Source: Spirosoma sp. 48-14
Lineage (GTDB): Bacteria > Bacteroidota > Bacteroidia > Cytophagales > Spirosomataceae
Assembly (NCBI RefSeq): GCF_001898575.1
Contig: NZ_MKUD01000001.1
Coordinates: 125,557-189,556 of the forward strand
DNA: 64,000 bases
Direction: 5' to 3'
The number at the start of each line of letters is the position of its first letter. Position 1 is the stretch's first letter. Below, piece after piece: positions 52,347 through 59,824 of this stretch. The position numbers were made by a program, and so were the translations under genes. Under the pieces are notes generated by a model. The model made no database searches. It worked only from the letters and a program-made list of their open reading frames with translations, and had not been told where the DNA came from.

Positions 52347-55300
52347 GTGAAAACCACTATTTCTTTAGGGCTCCTGCTGGGAATCATTTGTCTCACGAGC
52401 TGTAAACATTCGGATTCGTCCAATAGTGCTGAGACTGATGGATCGCCCCTATTTACCTCCTTAACGCCTGAGCAAACCGGGATTACGTTCGCCAACAACC
52501 TGACTGAAGGGCTCAATACCAATGTGTTGATGTATGAGTACTTCTACAATGGGGGCGGTGTAGCCGTGGGCGACCTGAATGGCGATGGGCTGGACGATAT
52601 CTATTTCAGCGGCAATATGGTTCCCAATCAGTTGTATCTGAATAAAGGTCAGATGAAGTTCACGGATGTGACGGCTGCCGCCGGCGTAGCCGGACGCGAA
52701 GGCCCCTGGCGAACGGGCGTGTCGATGGCGGATGTCAATGGCGACGGCCGACTCGATTTGTTCGTTTGCTATTCAGGTAGTTTACCTCCGCAAAAACGAA
52801 TCCCGCAGTTATTTATCAATGAGGGGGCCGATGCACAGGGAATCCCTCATTTTTCGGAACAGACCACACAATGGGGCCTGGACCACCCCGGTCAGACTAC
52901 ACAGGGCACCTTTTTTGACTACGACCGCGATGGTGATCTGGACTTGTTTCTGTTGAACCATAACCCGCGTCTGCTACCCGTGCTAGACCCCGGCCCAACA
53001 GCCGCTCTATTGAAGCAAAGCAATCCTGAAATTGGCGTTCGTTTGCTGAAAAATACAGGCAATCATTTTGAAGACGTTACCCAAAAATCAGGCTTGAGCA
53101 GCTCTGTCCTGAGCTATGGTTTGGGGCTGGGAGTTTCAGACCTGAACGGCGATGGCTGGCCCGATCTTTATATCTCCAACGACTATACTATTCCCGATTA
53201 TCTCTATCTCAACAACCAAGACGGTACGTTTACTAACCAACTTAGCCATAGCATCCGGCATACCTCTCACTTCTCGATGGGCAATGATGTGGCCGATGTG
53301 AACAATGATGCGTTGCCCGATATTCTAACCCTCGACATGTTGCCGGAAGATAACCGTCGGCAGAAACTGTTGATGGCTCCCGACAACTACGAAAAATTCG
53401 ATCTCGCTGTATCCTCCGGTTTTTACTACCAGCACATGCGGAATATGCTGCAGTTGAATGTAGGAGCGAGGAGCGAGCAGTCCGACGGGTCGGAGCGAGG
53501 AGAGAGAATCCATCCGGCAGTATCAGGACGCGGCAGCCTCCACGCTCCGACCCGTCGGACCGCTCACTCCTCGCTCCTAACTCCTTTATTTAGTGAAACC
53601 GGACAACTGGCGGGTATTTCGAATACCGACTGGAGTTGGTCTCCCCTACTGGCCGATTACGACAACGATGGCTGGAAAGATCTATACGTGACCAATGGCT
53701 ATGTGCGCGATTATACAAATCAGGACTTTCTGAAATTTATGACGGATTACATGCGGAATCGCCCGGCCAATTTCAGTCGTGAAGATGTACTGGAACTAGT
53801 TCACAAAATTCCATCGTCGAATGTCCCGAATTATATGTTTCGCAACCGGGGAGGTGATCCATCGAGCGAGGTCACCTTTGCGAATGTCGGAGCTGCCTGG
53901 GGCCTTACGCAGACATCCAACAGCACCGGAGCCGCCTATGCCGACCTTGATAACGATGGTGATCTGGATCTGATCGTCAACAATACCAATCAACCCGCCT
54001 TTATTTTTCAGAACGAAGCCAACGCTGAACGGAAACATCATTATCTGTCGGTAAAATTAGTCGGTGCAGGAGCCAACACGCAGGGTATTGGGGCTAAAGT
54101 AACTGTTTACCAGGCTGGTCGCCAGCAATATGTGGAGCAGATGCCCATACGCGGCTACCAGTCCAGCATGTCGCCCCGGCTGCATGTGGGCTTAGGGACC
54201 AGTGCCACCATCGACTCCGTCCGTATTGTTTGGCCAACAGGTAAAAGTCAGGTACTCAAAGGCGTAAAAGCCGACCAGATTCTGACTATTCAGGAAAAAG
54301 ACGCTGGGGCTCCTTTACCCGTTAATCCACCTGCTCCCTCACTCTTTCGGGAAATCGCTTCACCTATTGCGTTTACAGACCCGATCAACCGGACCAACGA
54401 TTTCAAACGTCAGATCTTGCTAGTCAACGCGCAGTCGTTCAGTGGGCCTTGTATGACCAAAGCCGATGTCAACGGCGACGGTTTGGAAGATGTGTTCATT
54501 GGCGGCAGTGGCGATCAGGCCGGGGCTTTGTTTCTTCAGCAACCAGGTAATCGATTCCGACAAGCCACACAGCCTGCTTTTATCGCCGATAAGGGAGGGA
54601 TGGATACTGATGCCCTTTTCTTCGATGCCAACGCTGATGGACATACCGACCTGTACGTGTGTCGGGGTGGGTATGGCGACGTACTCCCCGGTGATCCTCG
54701 ACTACAGGATCGGCTCTATCTGAACGACGGCAAAGGAAATTTTACCAAAAGTCCGAACGCTCTTCCCGCCATGCTCAGCAGTAAAAGCTGCGTACGGGCG
54801 ACTGACATCAATGGTGATGGCAAACCTGATTTGTTTGTAGGTGGTCGGGTCGTACCGGGTCGTTATCCTGAAGCGCCCCAAAGTTACCTGCTCATCAACG
54901 ATGGCAAAGGTCATTTTACGGACCAGACAGCCCAACTGGCTCCTACACTCGCTCAGATTGGAATGGTTACCGATGCAGCCTGGGTCGATCTGAATGCCGA
55001 CCGAAAAGCCGAACTGGTTCTTGTGGGTGAATGGATGCCCATAACGGTACTGAGTCAGAGCGGTAATCAGTTTAGTGATCAGACCAAAACCTACTTCGAC
55101 AAAGAGTACCGTGGCTGGTGGAACAAATTGCTGGTCGATGACCTGAACGGTGATGGCAAGGCCGATCTGGTGGTTGGCAATCAGGGGCTGAACACCCAGT
55201 GCCGCGCCAGTGATACCGAACCAGCCGAACTGATTTACAAGGACTTCGATAAAAACGGCAAAATCGATCCGATTCTGTGTCTGTACGTTCAGGGCAAAAG

Positions 55301-55820
55301 CTACCCCCACCCCACCCGCGACGAATTGCTCGATCAGTTAGGGATGCTACGCTTCCGATTCACTAATTACGACAGTTATTCCAATGCTACATTAAATGAT
55401 GTATTCAAGAAAGAAGAACTGGAAGATGCCGCTAAATTGACGGCCAACGAATTAAAAACAAGCTTTTTTATCAGCTCTTCCAGCGGAAAACTGACTGAAA
55501 AGTCATTACCAATAGCAGCCCAGATTTCACCCGTGTTCACCATTACACCTCTGGATTACAATCAGGATGGCCATAAAGATTTATTGCTCTGTGGCAATAC
55601 GTCACAGGTTCGTCTGCGTTTCGGGCGAGCCGATGCCAATTACGGTCTATTGCTGAAAGGTGACGGGAAGGGAAATTTCCAGGCTGTTCCGCAAGCTCAA
55701 TCTGGCTTTCAATTAACGGGCGATGTGCGATCTGTACTTCCCTTTGGGAACACACTGCTATTCGGGATCAATCAGCAGGCGGTGCGAGCGTATCAAGTAA
55801 CTGAAAAGCTAAAAAAATAG
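52347..55820 (+). CDS. FG-GAP/VCBS repeat protein with ASPIC/UnbV domain
   Basis: 1157 residues with a lipoprotein-like signal (I-I-C-L-T-S-C, Cys about residue 19). Many calcium-binding FG-GAP/VCBS repeats of the D-L-N-G-D-G-x-x-D form run along residues 70-340, 425-550 and 690-960. An ASPIC/UnbV domain lies near 580-650 (G-I-G-A-K-V-T-V-Y and R-I-V-W-P-T-G). Such surface proteins often accompany SusC/SusD pairs and may bind glycan; their function is not proven. Residues 372-411 are encoded by an inserted palindromic element (53461-53579) that replaces the usual short loop before F-S-E-x-G-Q-L-A-G-I-S-N-T-D-W-S-W. Confidence 0.9.
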   Translation: MKTTISLGLLLGIICLTSCKHSDSSNSAETDGSPLFTSLTPEQTGITFANNLTEGLNTNVLMYEYFYNGGGVAVGDLNGDGLDDIYFSGNMVPNQLYLNKGQMKFTDVTAAAGVAGREGPWRTGVSMADVNGDGRLDLFVCYSGSLPPQKRIPQLFINEGADAQGIPHFSEQTTQWGLDHPGQTTQGTFFDYDRDGDLDLFLLNHNPRLLPVLDPGPTAALLKQSNPEIGVRLLKNTGNHFEDVTQKSGLSSSVLSYGLGLGVSDLNGDGWPDLYISNDYTIPDYLYLNNQDGTFTNQLSHSIRHTSHFSMGNDVADVNNDALPDILTLDMLPEDNRRQKLLMAPDNYEKFDLAVSSGFYYQHMRNMLQLNVGARSEQSDGSERGERIHPAVSGRGSLHAPTRRTAHSSLLTPLFSETGQLAGISNTDWSWSPLLADYDNDGWKDLYVTNGYVRDYTNQDFLKFMTDYMRNRPANFSREDVLELVHKIPSSNVPNYMFRNRGGDPSSEVTFANVGAAWGLTQTSNSTGAAYADLDNDGDLDLIVNNTNQPAFIFQNEANAERKHHYLSVKLVGAGANTQGIGAKVTVYQAGRQQYVEQMPIRGYQSSMSPRLHVGLGTSATIDSVRIVWPTGKSQVLKGVKADQILTIQEKDAGAPLPVNPPAPSLFREIASPIAFTDPINRTNDFKRQILLVNAQSFSGPCMTKADVNGDGLEDVFIGGSGDQAGALFLQQPGNRFRQATQPAFIADKGGMDTDALFFDANADGHTDLYVCRGGYGDVLPGDPRLQDRLYLNDGKGNFTKSPNALPAMLSSKSCVRATDINGDGKPDLFVGGRVVPGRYPEAPQSYLLINDGKGHFTDQTAQLAPTLAQIGMVTDAAWVDLNADRKAELVLVGEWMPITVLSQSGNQFSDQTKTYFDKEYRGWWNKLLVDDLNGDGKADLVVGNQGLNTQCRASDTEPAELIYKDFDKNGKIDPILCLYVQGKSYPHPTRDELLDQLGMLRFRFTNYDSYSNATLNDVFKKEELEDAAKLTANELKTSFFISSSSGKLTEKSLPIAAQISPVFTITPLDYNQDGHKDLLLCGNTSQVRLRFGRADANYGLLLKGDGKGNFQAVPQAQSGFQLTGDVRSVLPFGNTLLFGINQQAVRAYQVTEKLKK
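53461..53579 (+). repeat. Palindromic element inserted in frame in a coding sequence
   Basis: Arms 53461-53497 and 53543-53579 match at 35 of 37 positions around a 45-base centre. Each arm carries GGAGCGA twice and a near-palindrome TCCGACGGGTCGGA. It keeps the reading frame of the FG-GAP protein open and adds about 40 residues rich in Ser, Arg and Gly that do not look like the surrounding family. Confidence 0.92.
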
Positions 55821-56353
55821 AATGCCGATCATTTTACGCCCTCTTTTTGACCATTTGCTACCCGCTCAGTTCCCTTCTGTGAGTCTAAGTTTACAGTAGC
55901 AATAGAGCACGTATTACTCCGCTTAGTCGTGCCCGGCTACCAGAATATACTACTGGTCTGAACAGGTTGTATGTTTTGTTTAGGTTAGGTTTGAGACTAG
56001 AAAGCAGGTTCTGATTAGGGCCTGCTTTTTTATGTATCGGCTCAATACGAAGAGTAGCCTGTTTGTGAGGCCTAAGTTTACTCCAACTGAAAACCCCAGA
56101 AATATCAATTAAACAATCATACGACAACTTAAATACTTAAATTAAAATACTCACCAAAGCAACCGTTCATACTGAGTATTATTTCCTACGAACTGAGTAC
56201 AAAATACTACACTAATTACAAAACACCGATAATAATCTTTAAAAACGAATATCTCGTTATCAACAACTTAATCCTAAAAGATAGCATATGGTATGATTTT
56301 TCTGCAATGCAGAGAGAAACTGCTTTACTAGCTTCATTAATCTATTAATTAAC
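55821..56353. other. Non-coding stretch with a terminator and a short direct repeat
   Basis: 533 bases without a convincing gene. A terminator-like hairpin lies at 56001-56028. A 17-base word (TGTGAG-CTAAGTTTAC pattern) occurs at 55878-55894 and again at 56064-56081. The last 200 bases are very AT-rich and should hold the promoter of the YtxH gene. A small RNA ending at the hairpin is possible but not shown. Confidence 0.5.
56001..56028 (+). terminator. Terminator-like hairpin in a non-coding region
   Basis: An 8-bp stem (56001-56008 with 56021-56028) with a 12-base loop and a T-run. It lies about 180 bases after the FG-GAP stop, so it ends either that transcript or a separate small RNA. Confidence 0.7.
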
Positions 56354-56722
56354 ATGGTTTTCAAAACGTCAAAGTATCCCCAGGACTATATATCCGAGAA
56401 TCCGTATCTGGCGGGTCTGGTTACAGGGGTTGTCACTGGAATAGCTATTGGATTACTCATTGCTCCTCGTTCCGAGAAGAAACTGCGTAAAACACTTGAA
56501 GGTAAAGCGTCAGACAAAAAAGATAAACTCAAGCACCATTGGGACAAAACCCAGGAAAAGGCTGGCGAAGTGCTGGACAATGCCAAAACGCAAGCGGACA
56601 AACTCGCTCATAAGGCGCAGGACAAAATTGACGACTATACGGATACAGTCGAAAAAAAAGCGGAACAAATAGCCGATGAGACAAAGTCGGGCTTTGATAA
56701 GCTCAAAGACGTTTTCCGTTAA
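56354..56722 (+). CDS. YtxH domain protein
   Basis: 122 residues. An N-terminal membrane helix with small residues (L-V-T-G-V-V-T-G-I-A-I-G-L-L-I-A-P-R-S) is followed by a highly charged K/D/E-rich helical tail (residues 40-120). This is the YtxH layout, linked to general stress response in other bacteria. The start at 56354 gives the whole motif. A terminator and then a membrane protein gene with a similar Ala/Lys-rich helix follow. Confidence 0.85.
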   Translation: MVFKTSKYPQDYISENPYLAGLVTGVVTGIAIGLLIAPRSEKKLRKTLEGKASDKKDKLKHHWDKTQEKAGEVLDNAKTQADKLAHKAQDKIDDYTDTVEKKAEQIADETKSGFDKLKDVFR

Positions 56723-56765
56723 TCGCCCCACGGCTTATTCTGATTTACTCAACTTCTATGAAACA

Positions 56766-56794
56766 GAGCCCCTGGTCTACATCACCAGGGGCTC
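56766..56794 (+). terminator. Terminator after the YtxH gene
   Basis: A perfect 11-bp GC-rich stem (56766-56776 with 56784-56794), 7-base loop, followed by GCTTTT. It separates the YtxH gene from the next membrane-protein gene and argues that the latter starts at 56859. Confidence 0.85.
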
Positions 56795-56858
56795 GCTTTT
56801 AACAAATCAATCAATTAGGATCGCCTGCAAGACGTACCTGATATATTCTTACTCAACT

Positions 56859-57896
56859 ATGAAACACGATCTTTCTTACTCAATGGAACAGCCACTTGGC
56901 CGTCTGAATAATTTTAAACGCATTTCCTGGAGTGCTGTTTTCGCTGGCGTATTAGTGGCGATTGTCAGCCAGATGTTACTGACCCTACTAGGATTGGGTA
57001 TCGGCTTAAGTACAATAGACCCTATGTCAGAACACAACCCAACCGCAGGCCTGGGAATCGGTAGTGCACTGTGGTACATCTTCAGTAGCCTTCTGTCCTT
57101 GTTTACGGGCGGTTGGATAGCTGGTAGACTAGCCAGTGCTCCACGGCTTTTTGATGGTATTATTCATGGTGTACTAACCTGGTGCCTGGCCACGCTACTC
57201 ACCATTTATTTTCTGACAACAACCATCGGCAGTATACTAGGAGGAGCAACACGGCTGGTAGGAAGTCTGGTAAACACCGCCGGAACGGCTGTAGCTGCGG
57301 CTGCTCCTGGTATTGGCAATGTAGTGGACAAGCAGCTAAAAGCGAATGGAATCGACTGGCGCTCTATCGATTTGACGGATTTAAAGCAAGAAGCGAATCA
57401 GCTCCTGCGGCAGACCGGAGATGCACAACTCAATCCAAACATGCTGGAAAATAAAGCCGAACAAGCAGGTAACCAGGCAAAAAAGGCCGCTAAAGGAGCA
57501 GCCGAAAATCCACAAGCAGCTGACGATATTGCCAGTGGGCTTTTTGATCGGCTATTCCGGCAAGGTCAGGCAACCATAAATAGCGTAGATCGGGAAGATG
57601 CAGTGAATGTCGTCATGAAACGAAGTGGCAAAAGCCGGGCCGAATCCGAACAGATCGTCGATAATTGGATCAGCGCGTATAAACAGGCCGTGACGAAATT
57701 CGAACAAACGAAGCAGGACGCTGAAGTAAAAGCTCGTCAAGCCGCCGATGCGACTGCATCAACCGCATCGAAAGCCGCTTTATTTGGCTTTATTGGCCTG
57801 TTAATCGGCGTTGTAGCATCAGGTTACGGCGCCAAACTGGGTACGGAATCAAAAAATGAATCTGATTCATTGGATCGCCCCATCCAAACCGCTTAG
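56859..57896 (+). CDS. Membrane protein with Ala-rich helical domain, unknown function
   Basis: 345 residues from the Met at 56859 (M-K-H-D-L-S-Y-S-M-E-Q-P); the frame is open back to 56676, but that would run through a terminator and overlap the YtxH gene. Three membrane helices (about residues 25-50, 68-92 and 103-130) lead into an Ala/Gln/Lys-rich helical region (150-310). A glycine-rich membrane helix closes the protein (A-A-L-F-G-F-I-G-L-L-I-G-V-V-A-S-G-Y-G-A-K-L). I do not recognise the family. The YtxH neighbour suggests an envelope-stress role, as inference. Confidence 0.75.
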   Translation: MKHDLSYSMEQPLGRLNNFKRISWSAVFAGVLVAIVSQMLLTLLGLGIGLSTIDPMSEHNPTAGLGIGSALWYIFSSLLSLFTGGWIAGRLASAPRLFDGIIHGVLTWCLATLLTIYFLTTTIGSILGGATRLVGSLVNTAGTAVAAAAPGIGNVVDKQLKANGIDWRSIDLTDLKQEANQLLRQTGDAQLNPNMLENKAEQAGNQAKKAAKGAAENPQAADDIASGLFDRLFRQGQATINSVDREDAVNVVMKRSGKSRAESEQIVDNWISAYKQAVTKFEQTKQDAEVKARQAADATASTASKAALFGFIGLLIGVVASGYGAKLGTESKNESDSLDRPIQTA

Positions 57897-57908
57897 TATA
57901 GCTAAAGC

Positions 57909-57959
57909 AAACAGACCTGCCCACCCTTGGCCATCTGCCGAAGGTGGGCAGGTCTGTTT
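57909..57959. terminator. Bidirectional terminator between convergent genes
   Basis: A perfect 17-bp stem (57909-57925 with 57943-57959) with a 17-base loop and a T-run on the right. It reaches to the stop codon of the convergent LpxR-like gene and can end both transcripts. Confidence 0.88.
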
Positions 57960-58937
57960 TTATCGCCCGAATCGGTATGCCATTGTCAGACCAACAAATT
58001 GCTCATTGTGCCGCATGATTGCCGCTTCTCGTTGCTTGTAGGTATACACGATTTGAAACGTCCAGCGAGGTGGTGAAAAGACAAGGCCCATGTCGTGCCG
58101 ATAGCCCCAATGCCGAAGCGGAGACAAAATGGCTCCGGCATCGTTGGTAAAATACCCTCCTTGTACGGTTGCGTTATAAAACTGGTACTGATAAGCAGGC
58201 TGTACAAATACGTATAATTCGGTAGTCTCTCCCGACAGCTCCCGCCCAACACGGGCATCGAACCATGACGACTGATTGGGTTGGGCAAATCGACCGGCCC
58301 GAAACAGTAGGCCAGCCGATGCATTGGTAAAGGTATTGCCAACCGTCATTTGGGCTAGACTATGCAGATCAAATCGGGATTTACGCCACGACGCTGGGAG
58401 TAGTTCACGCCAGTACTGCCCCTGCAGGTTAATACCAACTTCATTATGAATCTGATAGTTCCAGCCTTTGGGACGCAGCAGATCAAACGTTCTATGGATA
58501 AAAATCTGGGTTTGCTCCGCCAGTGAATTTCCCCCAATCGTACCCACCGAGACAGTCGTTTTCAGGACATGGCCTTTTTTATAGAAAAATGTTAACCCTT
58601 TCTGTACGTACAAATACCCAGCAAATGGGCGGTCAATCAAATCTTTCGTCGTCTTGGGGGTAACAAACTCTGGTGTGAAGATCATCTGACCTACCTGATA
58701 CTGACCGACTATTTTCGAAAGGCTGCTCGTTTCAGGGATGCGGTTATTGAGACCAACGGGCATATAATTCATCGTGATAAACAAGCCATTGGTATAGTAT
58801 CCATCGTGCAGATTCAGGCAATAGTTGTCATTTTCAGATGTAACTTTCAACTCATATGGGTGCTGCTGACCAAAACACGCGCCCGCATAAGCAATCAGGA
58901 AACAGAATCGCAGCAGTCGGTTCATCCAGTCAATCAT
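57960..58937 (-). CDS. LpxR-like lipid A 3'-O-deacylase, outer membrane
   Basis: 325 residues with a signal peptide ending near A-C-F-G-Q. The mature protein has the LpxR active-site pieces: an E-N-D-N motif and D-G-Y-Y-T-N-G near the N-terminus (Asn/Asp and Thr/Ser positions), then G-T-I-G-G-N-S-L-A-E-Q-T-Q-I-F-I-H with the catalytic-type His. The rest is a beta-barrel pattern. LpxR enzymes remove 3'-linked acyl chains from lipid A. Members of this family in Bacteroidota are often annotated only as DUF2219; activity here is inferred. Confidence 0.85.
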   Translation of the reverse strand: MIDWMNRLLRFCFLIAYAGACFGQQHPYELKVTSENDNYCLNLHDGYYTNGLFITMNYMPVGLNNRIPETSSLSKIVGQYQVGQMIFTPEFVTPKTTKDLIDRPFAGYLYVQKGLTFFYKKGHVLKTTVSVGTIGGNSLAEQTQIFIHRTFDLLRPKGWNYQIHNEVGINLQGQYWRELLPASWRKSRFDLHSLAQMTVGNTFTNASAGLLFRAGRFAQPNQSSWFDARVGRELSGETTELYVFVQPAYQYQFYNATVQGGYFTNDAGAILSPLRHWGYRHDMGLVFSPPRWTFQIVYTYKQREAAIMRHNEQFVGLTMAYRFGR

Positions 58938-59087
58938 TACGAGGAGTCAATAATGTAAATAACCAAGTTCCGGTTTCCTACTTGTTGCAGCATTCGAACG
59001 AGAGCGCCTTCAGCATCATTTTGTACGAGCCATTTTTCTGAACTAATTTAACCGGAAGATCGGTAAGCCCATTGGGTTAGTGTACGC

Positions 59088-59738
59088 ATGGCAAACTTCA
59101 AATTAGTCATTTTCGATTTCGACGGCACACTGGCCGATTCATTCCCGTTCTTTCTACGTACGTTCAACAGGCTGGTCAGCCACTACCAGTTTAAGCGAAT
59201 CGAACCGGAAGACGTTGACCGACTTCGGGGGCTAGATGTTCGTCAGATGATAAACTACGTGGGCATACCCGCCTGGAGGCTACCTTTTGTAGCGCGAAAG
59301 TTTATCCGATTGATGGGTGATAGCCTCGATCAGATTCAACTCTTCGATCAAATCAGACCACTCCTCAAACAACTATCCGCACAGGGTGTTCAACTGGCCA
59401 TTGTCAGTTCAAATTCGGAGGAAAATATCCGTCGCGTACTCGGCCCTGAAATCGCATCGCTGATTCGGTATTATCGCTGTGGCACAGCTATTTTTGGCAA
59501 GTCCCGCCAATTCAGAAAGGTGGCAACCCAAAGTCGTATTTCGCCCCGCGATATACTTTGTGTAGGGGATGAAGTTCGGGACATGGAGGCAGCGGAGGCC
59601 GAAAAGATGGCCTTTGGTGCCGTAACCTGGGGCTATACCCGAAGCGATGTATTCAGTGCATACGCAAACATCAGGTTATTCCATACTGTCGATGATATTT
59701 GCCGCGCCGTATTGGGCAAACACCTGACTATTGATTAA
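59088..59738 (+). CDS. HAD superfamily hydrolase, phosphoglycolate phosphatase-like
   Basis: 216 residues. Motif I is F-D-F-D-G-T-L-A-D-S (nucleophile Asp near residue 11), motif II is I-V-S-S-N-S, the Lys of motif III is in F-G-K-S-R-Q-F-R-K, and motif IV is C-V-G-D-E-V-R-D-M-E-A-A. An alpha-helical cap lies between motifs I and II (subfamily IA). This suits small phosphorylated metabolites such as phosphoglycolate; the substrate is not known. Confidence 0.88.
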   Translation: MANFKLVIFDFDGTLADSFPFFLRTFNRLVSHYQFKRIEPEDVDRLRGLDVRQMINYVGIPAWRLPFVARKFIRLMGDSLDQIQLFDQIRPLLKQLSAQGVQLAIVSSNSEENIRRVLGPEIASLIRYYRCGTAIFGKSRQFRKVATQSRISPRDILCVGDEVRDMEAAEAEKMAFGAVTWGYTRSDVFSAYANIRLFHTVDDICRAVLGKHLTID

Positions 59739-59756
59739 GCCTAGCATCTTTCTATA

Positions 59757-59819
59757 AACCGCGAGGGCGCGTAGACGCAAGGAAACGTTAATTCGTTGCG
59801 TCTTCGTGCCCTCGTGGTT
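59757..59819. repeat. 24-bp inverted repeat between convergent genes
   Basis: Arms 59757-59780 and 59796-59819 match at 21 of 24 positions (two of the others are G-U pairs) with a 15-base loop. Words such as GCGAGGGCGC and GTAGACGCAAG recall the near-periodic make-up of the 19.3-kb repeat. It lies between the HAD and FAD-oxidoreductase genes and may act as a terminator. Confidence 0.85.
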
Positions 59820-59824
59820 CAACC

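Noticed and set aside
54702-55310. 202-codon minus-strand frame
   Set aside because: It is antisense to D-G-D-G-rich FG-GAP repeats, whose codons keep the opposite strand open.
55891-56127. 78-codon minus-strand frame in the 533-base gap
   Set aside because: It runs through a terminator hairpin and has no signal, motif or neighbour that supports it.
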